Source: Burkholderia sp. E7m39
GTDB taxonomy: Bacteria > Pseudomonadota > Gammaproteobacteria > Burkholderiales > Burkholderiaceae
Reading direction: 5' to 3'
Length of the DNA: 64,000 nucleotides
Assembly (NCBI GenBank): GCA_001319865.1
Contig: BBSL01000035.1
Coordinates: forward strand, 1 to 64,000
The notes beneath the pieces are model-generated. The model had not been told where the DNA came from. It saw only the letters and a list, made by a program, of their open reading frames with translations, and made no database searches. A program made the position numbers and the translations under genes. Shown one piece after another: positions 30,131-37,786 of this stretch. The first letter of the stretch is position 1. The number at the start of each line of letters is the position of its first letter.

Positions 30131-31783
30131 ATGGATATCAAACGCACCGTCCTATGGGTCATCTTCTTCATGTCAGCTGTCATGCTGTTCGACAACTGGC
30201 AGCGCGACCACGGACGCCCGTCGATGTTCTTCCCGAGCGCGACGCAGACCAAATCGGCGAGCCCCGCTGCGCCCGGTTCGTCGACACAGGGAACCCAACC
30301 CGCCGATCTGCCGCAGACGAGCGCGGCTGCGCCGGGCTCGACGACGCCCGCCGCGCAGCAGGCACAGCTCGTTTCGTTCAGCACTGACGTTTATCGCGGC
30401 CAGATCGACACGCGCGGCGGCACGCTGTCCAAGCTCACGCTGGTCAAGCCGGGCGAGGGCAAGCAGCCCGACCAGGTGATCACGCTGTTCGACCATACGG
30501 CCGACCACACCTATCTGGCGCGCACGGGCCTGCTCGGCGGCGACTTCCCGAATCACACCGACGTGTTCACGCCCGTTCCCGGACAGGCAACCGACATGAC
30601 GGGCAACACGCTGAAGCTGTCGTTCGAATCGCCGGAAAAGGGCGGCTTGAAGGTCGTGAAAACGTACACGTTCACGCGCGGCAGCTATGTGATCGACGTC
30701 GACACGAAGATCCAGAACGTCGGCACGACGCCCGTCAAGCCGACCGCCTATATGGAACTCGTGCGCGACAGTCAGCCCGTCGAGACGCCGCGCTTCTCGC
30801 ACACGTTCATCGGGCCGGCTGTGTACACCGAGCAGCATCACTTCCAGAAGCTGACCTTCGGCGACATCGACAAAAACAAGGAAGACTACGCGAAGTCGGC
30901 GGACAACGGCTGGATCGCGATGGTTCAACACTATTTCGCGTCGGCGTGGATTCCGCAGCAGGGCGTCAAGCGCGATATTTATGTCGAGAAGATCGATCCG
31001 TCGCTGTATCGCGTCGGCGTGAAGCAGCCGCTGCAGACGATCAACCCAGGCCAGACAGTCGACGTGACGGCGCGTCTGTTCGCCGGTCCGGAAGAAGAAC
31101 GCATGCTCGAAGGCATTGCGCCGGGTCTGGAGCTGGTGAAGGACTATGGCTGGGTGACGATCATCGCCAAGCCGCTCTTCTGGCTGCTCGAAAAGATCCA
31201 CGGCTATGTCGGCAACTGGGGCTGGGCGATCGTGCTGCTGACGCTGCTGATCAAGGCCGTGTTCTTCCCGCTGTCGGCGGCGAGCTACAAGTCGATGGCG
31301 CGCATGAAGGAGATCACGCCGCGCATGCAGGCGCTGCGCGAACGCTTCAAGGGCGACCCGCAGAAGATGAATGCGGCTCTGATGGAGCTGTACAAGACTG
31401 AGAAAGTGAATCCGTTCGGCGGCTGTTTGCCCGTCGTGATTCAGATTCCGGTGTTCATCTCGCTGTACTGGGTGCTGCTGTCGTCGGTGGAAATGCGCGG
31501 CGCGCCGTGGATTCTGTGGATTCACGATCTGTCGCAACAAGATCCGTACTTCATCCTGCCGGTTCTGATGGCCGTCTCGATGTTCGTTCAGACGAAGCTC
31601 AATCCGACTCCGCCGGACCCCGTCCAGGCCAAGATGATGATGTTCATGCCGATCGCGTTCTCGGTCATGTTCTTCTTCTTCCCGGCGGGTCTCGTGCTTT
31701 ACTACGTCGTGAACAACGTGCTGTCGATCGCGCAGCAGTACTACATCACGCGAATGATGGGTCAGAAGAGGAAGGCTGCCTGA
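30131..31783 (+). CDS. yidC: membrane protein insertase YidC
   Basis: A 550-residue insertase of the gram-negative type. The N-terminal helix ([20 protein letters not shown]) is followed by the large periplasmic beta domain (about 60-345) and the five-helix insertase core (from about 355; [30 protein letters not shown]). It inserts and folds inner-membrane proteins alone or with SecYEG. A strong bidirectional terminator follows. Confidence 0.97.
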   Translation: MDIKRTVLWVIFFMSAVMLFDNWQRDHGRPSMFFPSATQTKSASPAAPGSSTQGTQPADLPQTSAAAPGSTTPAAQQAQLVSFSTDVYRGQIDTRGGTLSKLTLVKPGEGKQPDQVITLFDHTADHTYLARTGLLGGDFPNHTDVFTPVPGQATDMTGNTLKLSFESPEKGGLKVVKTYTFTRGSYVIDVDTKIQNVGTTPVKPTAYMELVRDSQPVETPRFSHTFIGPAVYTEQHHFQKLTFGDIDKNKEDYAKSADNGWIAMVQHYFASAWIPQQGVKRDIYVEKIDPSLYRVGVKQPLQTINPGQTVDVTARLFAGPEEERMLEGIAPGLELVKDYGWVTIIAKPLFWLLEKIHGYVGNWGWAIVLLTLLIKAVFFPLSAASYKSMARMKEITPRMQALRERFKGDPQKMNAALMELYKTEKVNPFGGCLPVVIQIPVFISLYWVLLSSVEMRGAPWILWIHDLSQQDPYFILPVLMAVSMFVQTKLNPTPPDPVQAKMMMFMPIAFSVMFFFFPAGLVLYYVVNNVLSIAQQYYITRMMGQKRKAA

Positions 31784-31830
31784 TCTGACGTTCGGATCGG
31801 ATTGCTGATCAGCCGATCCGATGCTCAAAC

Positions 31831-31865
31831 AAAAACCGCCCGGTTTTATCCGGGCGGTTTTTTTG
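31831..31865. terminator. bidirectional terminator after yidC
   Basis: ACCGCCCGG (31835-31843) pairs with CCGGGCGGT (31850-31858), with A and T runs on the two sides. It separates yidC from the convergent regulator gene. Confidence 0.95.
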
Positions 31866-31878
31866 TACCTGTGAGTTC

Positions 31879-32301
31879 TTAAGAGTTGTCTGCGTCGCCG
31901 TAGAACTGCGCGATCAGTTCCTGCACCAGATAGCGATGATGCGGCGTCAGTGATTCGATCTTGGATGCGAGTTCAAGCGTCTCCGCCGAGAGCGGATATT
32001 TCTCGTCGCGCACCAAGGGTTTAGGAACATTCCGCGTCGATCCATGCGGCGACGGCCCGTAATGCAACCAGTGGATGTCGACTTCAAACCACGTTGCGAG
32101 GGTGCGCAGCTTGTCGTCCGTGGGAATGGTTCGGCCGCTCAGCCACTTGTGCACGGTTTGCGGCGACACAGGTTGATCCCCGTGATGACGCAGATTGAAA
32201 TGCAATGCGAGATCGGTCCCGCCCTTGAGTTTTTCAGGGGCGCGTCTCATCGCGAACTTGAGTCGCTCGGCAAAAGCCGCTTTTTCTTCGACGGTTGGCA
32301 T
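31879..32301 (-). CDS. XRE/Cro-type transcriptional regulator
   Basis: A 140-residue protein with an N-terminal phage-repressor-like helix-turn-helix at about 10-70 (VSPQTVHKWLSGRTIPTDDKLRTLATWFEV) and a short helical C-terminus. It resembles the small Burkholderia repressors found beside mnmE. ATG 32301 (MPTVEEKAAF) is preferred over the longer frame to 32391. Two palindromes in the gap to mnmE are likely operators. Confidence 0.8.
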   Translation of the reverse strand: MPTVEEKAAFAERLKFAMRRAPEKLKGGTDLALHFNLRHHGDQPVSPQTVHKWLSGRTIPTDDKLRTLATWFEVDIHWLHYGPSPHGSTRNVPKPLVRDEKYPLSAETLELASKIESLTPHHRYLVQELIAQFYGDADNS

Positions 32302-32645
32302 CCGCAGATTGTGCAGTCCGACACGCCGCCGGTAGACAACTGTACACGTTACAAATAACGCGTCTGAGGTTTGCCTATCTCGTCGCAGCAAATAGTTGGA
32401 AGAATCCCATTTGATCGGTCGAAGCCAATCAAATATAGGTTTTGTAGGGATTAGACTACAGCACGACCAGCAATATTCCTATTGATGGTTCGCCACACAC
32501 TTATCTTGCTTAAGATAAATACACAGACGCGAACATGTCCGTTGCGCTACCCCGCGCGTCCATTCGCGATCGAACGGCGCGCTACAATCCCAGCCGTCCC
32601 GCGCGGCATCCGCGCCGCTCCACGCCATTGCAAACCGTCCCCAAC
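32302..32645. promoter_or_regulatory. divergent region regulator / mnmE with two palindromes
   Basis: Palindrome 1: ATTTGAT (32409-32415) with ATCAAAT (32428-32434), extended by GG/CC inside. Palindrome 2: TTATCTT (32501-32507) with AAGATAA (32512-32518). Both are plausible operators, perhaps for the adjacent XRE regulator. No gene is present. Confidence 0.5.
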
Positions 32646-34040
32646 ATGCTCGCCACCGACTCCGATCCTATCGTCGCCATTGCCACCGCGCCCGGTCGCG
32701 GCGGAATCGGCGTGGTGCGGATTTCGTTCGGGCGCGCAGGCGCCGCGGCCGCCGCGCCGATGATGGAAGCGCTGACGGGCCAGGCGCTCGCGGCGCGTCA
32801 CGCCAGCTATGTGCCGTTCCTGGACGATGGCGGCAATGCGCTCGACCGGGGCATTGCGTTGTACTTTCCCGCGCCGCATTCGTACACGGGCGAGCACGTG
32901 CTCGAATTGCAGGGGCACGGCGGCCCGATCGTGCTTCAACTCGTCCTGCAGCGCTGCATCGACACCGGGCGTACCTTCGGGCTGCGCCTCGCCGAGCCCG
33001 GCGAATTCACGCGCCGCGCGTTTCTCAACGACAAACTCGATCTCGCTCAGGCCGAGGCTGTCGCCGATCTGATCGAGGCGAGCACGGAAGCGGCCGCGCG
33101 CTCGGCCGGACGTTCGCTCGAAGGCGCGTTTTCGCGCGACATCCATGCGCTCGTCGAGGACGTGATCACGTTGCGCATGCTGGTCGAAGCGACCCTCGAT
33201 TTTCCAGAAGAAGAAATTGACTTCCTCGAAGCCGCCGACGCACGCGGCAAGCTAGCACGCATCCGCGAGCGCCTTGCGCTCGTGTTGAGCGAGGCGCGGC
33301 AGGGCGCGCTGTTGCGCGAAGGGCTGTCGGTGGTGCTGGCCGGACAGCCGAACGTCGGCAAATCGTCGTTGCTCAACGCGCTGGCAGGCGCGGAGCTCGC
33401 CATCGTCACACCGATCGCGGGCACGACGCGCGACAAGGTCGCGCAGACGATCCAGATCGAGGGCATTCCACTGCATGTGATCGATACGGCGGGCCTGCGC
33501 GAAACGGAGGACGAGGTCGAGAAGATTGGCATCGAGCGCACGTGGGGCGAAATCGAACGCGCCGACGTCGTGCTGCACCTGCTCGATGCGCGCTCAGGTA
33601 TGACCGCCGACGATGAAGCAATCGCTGCGCGTTTTCCTAACGGCGTGCCCGTTGTGCGCGTACTAAACAAGACTGATCTGACTGATACCGCGCCGGGCGT
33701 CGAAAGATTGAGCGGCGAGGGGGATTTGTGCGAAGTTCGCCTGTCAGCGAAGAAAGTGGATGGAATCGATTTGCTGCGCGGCGAGCTGCTGCGGATTGCC
33801 GGTTGGCAAGCTGGTGCCGAGAGCGTGTATCTGGCGCGTGAGCGCCATCTGATTGCGCTTCGAGCTGCGCAAGAACACCTCGGACTTGCCGCAGATCACG
33901 CCGATCAAAACGCACAGGCGCTCGATCTTTTCGCTGAAGAACTGCGCCTCGCTCAAGATCAATTGAATTCGATCACCGGCGAATTTACTTCTGATGATCT
34001 GCTCGGCGTAATTTTCAGTAGGTTCTGCATCGGAAAATAA
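32646..34040 (+). CDS. mnmE: tRNA uridine-5-carboxymethylaminomethyl modification GTPase MnmE
   Basis: A 464-residue GTPase. The N-terminal tetrahydrofolate-binding domain begins [20 protein letters not shown]. The G domain is inserted in the helical domain: G1 [10 protein letters not shown]3 DTAGLRE, G4 NKTD. The C-terminal FCIGK carries the conserved Cys. With MnmG it modifies U34 of tRNAs. The ATG at 32646 ([10 protein letters not shown]) is preferred. The gene is intact, and the mobile island starts directly behind it. Confidence 0.97.
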   Translation: MLATDSDPIVAIATAPGRGGIGVVRISFGRAGAAAAAPMMEALTGQALAARHASYVPFLDDGGNALDRGIALYFPAPHSYTGEHVLELQGHGGPIVLQLVLQRCIDTGRTFGLRLAEPGEFTRRAFLNDKLDLAQAEAVADLIEASTEAAARSAGRSLEGAFSRDIHALVEDVITLRMLVEATLDFPEEEIDFLEAADARGKLARIRERLALVLSEARQGALLREGLSVVLAGQPNVGKSSLLNALAGAELAIVTPIAGTTRDKVAQTIQIEGIPLHVIDTAGLRETEDEVEKIGIERTWGEIERADVVLHLLDARSGMTADDEAIAARFPNGVPVVRVLNKTDLTDTAPGVERLSGEGDLCEVRLSAKKVDGIDLLRGELLRIAGWQAGAESVYLARERHLIALRAAQEHLGLAADHADQNAQALDLFAEELRLAQDQLNSITGEFTSDDLLGVIFSRFCIGK

Positions 34041-34154
34041 CTGTTGGTTTGTTGAAGTGCGGATCGGTTCGAGCCGTCAGCCAAAAGGCCCGCGGAATAA
34101 GGGACTAGAGGTGCGACAAAGAGCGTTTCAGGGCGTTGCAATCCAGCGTCTATT

Positions 34155-34204
34155 AGTACACACTTCAGTACACAGACCCTGTGTGTACTTTCGACCTGTG
34201 TACT
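34155..34204. promoter_or_regulatory. fourfold AGTACACA array before the integrase (operator or recombination site)
   Basis: Perfect AGTACACA at 34155 and 34167, then its inverse TGTGTACT at 34182 and 34197. The inner pair makes a dyad with a 7-bp spacer. The outer pair is an 11-bp inverted repeat (ATTAGTACACA / TGTGTACTAAT). It ends 6 bp before the integrase ATG. The arrangement fits either an autoregulatory operator or tyrosine-recombinase binding sites. Confidence 0.8.
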
Positions 34205-34210
34205 AATCCA

Positions 34211-35437
34211 ATGCCAAAGATTGCGACACCTCTGAACGACACGCGCATCAAGGCTCTCAAGCCCAAGGCCGCGCGATACAGCGTGGCTGACGGCGGTGGG
34301 CTGGTGCTGGAAGTGATGACTTCCGGCGCGAAAATCTGGCGCTTTCGCTACTCGCTGCACGGGAAGCAACAGCCGTTAATCACGATTGGCGACTATCCCG
34401 CTACCGGCCTGATGGCGGCACGGGAACGGGCACGGCGCTATACGGAAACCGTCGCAACAGGTGTTTCCCCCGTGGCGGATGCCAAGCGCGACCGCGGGGA
34501 AGCGGAAGGCATCAGGACGGTTAAAGAATTCGGCGCGTACTGGCTGGAGAAGGAAATCGCCGGAAAATCCGATGAATACCGGCGCACAACCACGAGGGCA
34601 CTGGAGAAGGACGTATATCCCGCCCTTGGCAACAAACCATTGTCCGAGGTGAGCCCAGGTGACGTGCTGGCGATCTGCGACCGCATTAAGAATCGCGGCG
34701 CACCAAAAATGGCGCTGCACACGCGCAACGTCATCAAGCGACTGTTCGAATACGCGATTGCACGTCAGTTAGTGACCGCTAACCCGGCATCGGCTATCGT
34801 GGCCCGCTTCATTGCTACACAGGACAGCCGCACGCGCGTACTTGATCCTGACGAAATTGGGCGTGTGCTGCGCGCCGTGTACGCGTCCAATATCAGGCGA
34901 CCGCTGAAGCTGGCGATTCACCTGTTGGTGCTGACGATGGTGCGCAAGTCGGAACTGATCGAGGCGCAATGGAGTGAGTTCGACCTTGACGCCGGCATAT
35001 GGCGCATCCCCGCTGAACGGATGAAGAAAGATCGCGAGCATTGGGTCTATCTGGCTCCCCAGGCCGTCGCCATGTTCCGCGAGTTGTACGACAGCCGGAC
35101 AAGCGATGAATTCGTGTTTCCGACTGTGCGCGGGACTGACAGACCAATCGCAAAGAGTACGTTGAATCAGGCTATCAAGGCGCTCGAACTGGAGGTACAG
35201 CACTTCGTGCTGCACGACTTCAGGCGCACGGCCAGCACTCACCTGCATGAGATGGGGCAATCGTCGGACGCAATTGAGAAGGCGCTTGCGCACTCGATCA
35301 AGGGCATCAAGGGCGTGTACAACCGCGCCGAGTACGCCGATGAACGCCGTCACATCCTGCAACTGTGGGCGGAGTTTGTTGACGCTCAGATAGACGAGGG
35401 GCGGAAGGTAGTGATTGGGAAGGTCGGTACAGCGTGA
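34211..35437 (+). CDS. tyrosine-type site-specific integrase (DUF4102/P4 family)
   Basis: A 408-residue phage integrase. N-terminal DUF4102 arm-binding domain at 1-90 (DTRIKALKPKAARYSVADGGGL), core-binding domain at 100-195, catalytic domain at 210-390. Catalytic residues are all present: Arg245 (VRKSEL), His335-x-x-Arg338 (HDFRR), His361 and Tyr370 (GVYNR). It should integrate and excise the island. ATG 34211 (MPKIATPLND) directly follows the AGTACACA array; mnmE ends 170 bp upstream. Confidence 0.95.
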   Translation: MPKIATPLNDTRIKALKPKAARYSVADGGGLVLEVMTSGAKIWRFRYSLHGKQQPLITIGDYPATGLMAARERARRYTETVATGVSPVADAKRDRGEAEGIRTVKEFGAYWLEKEIAGKSDEYRRTTTRALEKDVYPALGNKPLSEVSPGDVLAICDRIKNRGAPKMALHTRNVIKRLFEYAIARQLVTANPASAIVARFIATQDSRTRVLDPDEIGRVLRAVYASNIRRPLKLAIHLLVLTMVRKSELIEAQWSEFDLDAGIWRIPAERMKKDREHWVYLAPQAVAMFRELYDSRTSDEFVFPTVRGTDRPIAKSTLNQAIKALELEVQHFVLHDFRRTASTHLHEMGQSSDAIEKALAHSIKGIKGVYNRAEYADERRHILQLWAEFVDAQIDEGRKVVIGKVGTA

Positions 35438-35477
35438 CCGACGAGCGCTGCAACGATTCCAACTGAAATAGGCGGCG

Positions 35478-35510
35478 TTGCTAATGCTAAAGCTGCTAAT
35501 TCTGCTAATT
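35478..35510 (-). repeat. TTAGC array copy A1 (four cores, 6-9-9 spacing)
   Basis: GCTAA at 35480, 35486, 35495 and 35504, preceded by TT. Read on the minus strand it is the same 31-bp element as A3-A5. Noncoding, 41 bp behind the integrase stop. Confidence 0.9.
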
Positions 35511-36455
35511 CGCCGGGTTTGCAGCGACATTGCGACGCGTCTGCGGCGATTCACTTTTCTGCTGGAAGTGGAAATCGCATTGCTCATCGCGATGAACGAA
35601 ATGGAGCCATTGTCAGAGCGGGTGGTTCGAACTTCTCCAACCGGCGCGGCATGACCGACGAGCACCATAACGAGATGTCATCAACAAGGGCAACAGCGAC
35701 ATGTAACCAAGGTTTCGCCCGTCTTTTTCGATCGAGCGCGAACTGCAAGGCAGCGTGGAACGCGAAGTCGTCTCGTCTACTTTCTCGGCATCGACAGCAT
35801 GACGAAGCTACGCAACGGTAGCGAGGTGTCGTAGCTCGACCAGCTGCACCTGCATTAATTCGCACCAGGCGCGCATCCTCGCCGCCGAGGTACTGCAAGG
35901 TTACGCTGAAGCCCTGCAAGGTTAAGCCGATCATCGCGAACAAGGTGAAGAAGCCGATCATGCCCGACGAGGCGCGGCGGCGGTCGTGTACAACACGACG
36001 CAGTCGATCGCTCGCGCTGTTCGTGAACAATCCCCTTTGCCACGACCAGTATCGCGTAGAGGCGCATCTAAACCGTCGACTACCACTGCTTGCTGGGCAG
36101 GCACAAAGAGCCGCGCGACAGGGCGACTATCGCGCCGTCGCCATGATCGTGCGATCAGTTTATTGCGCGAGTCACCCCCAATTTAGGGAAGCGCTTTCTA
36201 TTTCCAATATACTTGCTGGACCTGAACGCACGACGATGCGCCTAAGGGCTCTTAACCGGGCTTTTATGGAGTGCGGGAGGGAGGGAGCCGGACAGACTGC
36301 GCCTAGGAAACGTGACTGTCCGGCGATTTTTACAACTAGCCAATTCTGAGGATGAATCGGCGGGCCGCTACTGACATAGCAACCGCTACGCGAATATTAG
36401 TTGTCTGATACCGATTGGTAAACAACTTGTTTGTAGCAATTTGCTATAAACGTGA
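35511..36455. other. 0.9-kb region without a recognisable gene
   Basis: Open frames occur on both strands, but none shows a convincing start, codon pattern or known domain. The minus-strand frame around 35900-36030 has a short hydrophobic run (GMIGFFTLFAMIGLTL). The region may be a decayed membrane-protein gene or regulatory DNA behind the integrase. I assign nothing. Confidence 0.3.
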
Positions 36456-36481
36456 CATCACTGTGTATCTGTACAGTGATG
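36456..36481 (+). promoter_or_regulatory. LexA-type SOS box / palindrome before alpA
   Basis: CATCACTGT (36456-36464) and ACAGTGATG (36473-36481) form a 9-bp dyad, inside which lies the LexA consensus CTGT-N8-ACAG (36461-36476). A possible -10 TATAAA is at 36445. It is 48 bp before the alpA start. Confidence 0.6.
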
Positions 36482-36528
36482 CGGATTCGTGCATCCACTG
36501 GATCTGGCCATTTTCAGGAAACTGGAAC

Positions 36529-36735
36529 ATGGCAATAAAAATATTGCGCCTTACGGGCGTACTCGAAGCTGTCGGCGTCAAAAAGTCGAGCATCTACCAA
36601 TGGATCAGGGAAGGAAGGTTCCCTGCCCCAGTTCGCCTTGGACCGCGGTCTGTTGGCTGGCCTGCTGATCAGGTTGAGGCTTGGCTCGCGACTCGCGAAT
36701 CGACGCGCAGCACGGACAACGTGGGGGCAGCATGA
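36529..36735 (+). CDS. alpA: AlpA family DNA-binding protein
   Basis: A 68-residue MerR-like winged-helix protein: MAIKILRLTGVLEAVGVKKS, SIYQWIREGRFPAPVRLGPR, WPADQVEAWLA. AlpA proteins activate excision or late genes of P4-like elements. ATG 36529 follows GGAA..GGA; an upstream start at 36415 adds 38 unlikely residues. It is the first gene of the replication module and lies behind a LexA-like box. Confidence 0.88.
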   Translation: MAIKILRLTGVLEAVGVKKSSIYQWIREGRFPAPVRLGPRSVGWPADQVEAWLATRESTRSTDNVGAA

Positions 36736-36908
36736 GCGCCCTGTTCGCCCACATTGAACCGTCCGACAAGCTCGACTCCGTTTGGCTGCGTACCAGTGCG
36801 ACACCGAACCCTGAGCGCAAGCCGCCGATCATCGTTCGGCGAGACGAGTTGCACGACGTGATGCTAATGTTGCTCGACGCCGCAAAAACGGAGGCCGAAA
36901 CATGCTGA
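36732..36908 (+). CDS. hypothetical island protein
   Basis: A 58-residue protein, MSALFAHIEPSDKLDSVWLR at the start, overlapping alpA by 4 bases (ATGA). No domain recognised. Probably translated with alpA. Confidence 0.55.
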   Translation: MSALFAHIEPSDKLDSVWLRTSATPNPERKPPIIVRRDELHDVMLMLLDAAKTEAETC

Positions 36909-36921
36909 ACGTTATCGGCAC

Positions 36922-37031
36922 TTGTAAACTCGTGACGGCACGCTATACTTCGGCTGTGCCTGAGACAGCAGGCAACCTGGATTGGCGTCCAGAAACGAAA
37001 TGGCGGACAACCGCCTCAGTGCGGTTTTTTT
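36922..37031 (+). promoter_or_regulatory. promoter and terminated leader of C4-like locus 1
   Basis: A sigma-70 promoter TTGTAA-16-TATACT (36922-36949) is followed by a short hairpin TGCCTG..CAGGCA (36957-36974) and an intrinsic terminator AACCGC..GCGGTT plus eight T (37009-37031). Transcripts would be about 75 nt or read through into the C4-like RNA. Confidence 0.65.
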
Positions 37032-37040
37032 ACGTCCGTA

Positions 37041-37143
37041 CGCCTTCGCGCGCCTTCAATGGTCGGGCTTTGGCGGGGGAGTCTTCGGACTCGCCGGTTT
37101 CCATTTCGCCGGTACGCCAACCCTGTCATGTGCCCGGCCACCC
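37041..37143 (+). ncRNA. C4-like antisense RNA, locus 1
   Basis: Three stems: closing helix GGTCGGGC (37061-37068) with GCCCGGCC (37132-37139), hairpin GAGTC-TTCG-GACTC (37079-37092), and a CCGG..CCGG hairpin (37094-37112). The same fold occurs at 51722-51826 with compensating changes. The layout and the word GCCAACCCTGT recall the phage P1/P4 C4 antisense RNA family, which controls lytic or immunity genes. A reading frame through it is therefore probably not protein. Confidence 0.65.
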
Positions 37144-37192
37144 CAATTGGCGTTGGGGTCCGGGTTCCGAAACCCGAAATGGAGGCCGCATC

Positions 37193-37363
37193 ATGCGCCA
37201 AGTCCCCGCTCGTTCTGAGCACCCGCAATCCCTCATTCTCGAAATCATCAACGAAGCGCTTCGCGACGCCACGACCGCGCCGACGATCATTGATGCGCTT
37301 GATGTGACCGGCGAAGCGCTTCGCATCCTGGCTGATCTCGTTCGCGTGGAGGTCCGTCAATGA
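37193..37363 (+). CDS. small hypothetical protein downstream of C4-like RNA 1
   Basis: A 56-residue helical protein (MRQVPARSEHPQSLILEIIN, then IIDALDVTGEALRILADLV). A strong GGAGG precedes ATG 37193. Between the RNA and the start are two hairpins (CCCCAA..TTGGGG and CGGGTT..AACCCG) that could control translation. Function unknown. Confidence 0.65.
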   Translation: MRQVPARSEHPQSLILEIINEALRDATTAPTIIDALDVTGEALRILADLVRVEVRQ

Positions 37364-37521
37364 GCACGACCAACAGGAAAGCCGCCGACTTCATGTGCGC
37401 TGACGGGCGCGCCGCGTTCGATGCACTGTCAGACGGCACGCGCGCCGAACTAAAGGTCTTGTTCGCCAAGCTAACTGCAGATCTACAGCAATTCAACGCG
37501 GAGGGCCGTGATGCACTTTAA
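37360..37521 (+). CDS. small hypothetical protein
   Basis: A 53-residue protein (MSTTNRKAADFMCADGRAAF) overlapping its neighbours on both sides by a few bases, in the same operon. No domain recognised. Confidence 0.6.
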   Translation: MSTTNRKAADFMCADGRAAFDALSDGTRAELKVLFAKLTADLQQFNAEGRDAL

Positions 37522-37786
37522 CCGTGACGCACTACCCGCCGTCGCTGACGTGCTGGCGCTGCTGTCGCTAGAGCCGGTGAGGCCGAATGGCAGCGGGTAC
37601 GCGCAAGTCCGTTGCCCGATTCACGGCGAAAGCAATCCGAGCCTGTCTATCCACCTGGAGCGCGGTAACTGGCGCTGCTTCGCCTGTGGCGAGACTGGCG
37701 GTGACGCACTTGAACTGTATCGGCGCGCACGCGGGCTGTCGTTCGCACAAGCGGCGCGTGAGCTTGGCGCATGGGAGGGCCAATGA
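37511..37786 (+). CDS. CHC2 zinc-finger protein, primase N-terminal domain
   Basis: A 91-residue stand-alone CHC2 finger: Cys35, His38, Cys56 and Cys59 (VRCPIHGE, WRCFACGETGGDALEL). In DnaG-type primases this finger recognises the template. It is coupled by an ATGA overlap to the TOPRIM/DUF3987 protein, so the two together likely make a split primase. ATG 37511 is used; an in-frame GTG lies just before it. Confidence 0.88.
   Translation: MHFNRDALPAVADVLALLSLEPVRPNGSGYAQVRCPIHGESNPSLSIHLERGNWRCFACGETGGDALELYRRARGLSFAQAARELGAWEGQ

Noticed and set aside
35584-36030. Minus-strand 148-residue frame with a hydrophobic stretch
   Set aside because: One short hydrophobic run only, the rest Arg/Cys-rich; no family recognised and no ribosome site.
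36902-37192. Long protein frame running through the C4-like locus 1
   Set aside because: The frame crosses a promoter, an intrinsic terminator and a structured RNA that is shared with locus 2 by stem covariation. Only the part from ATG 37193 has a ribosome site.
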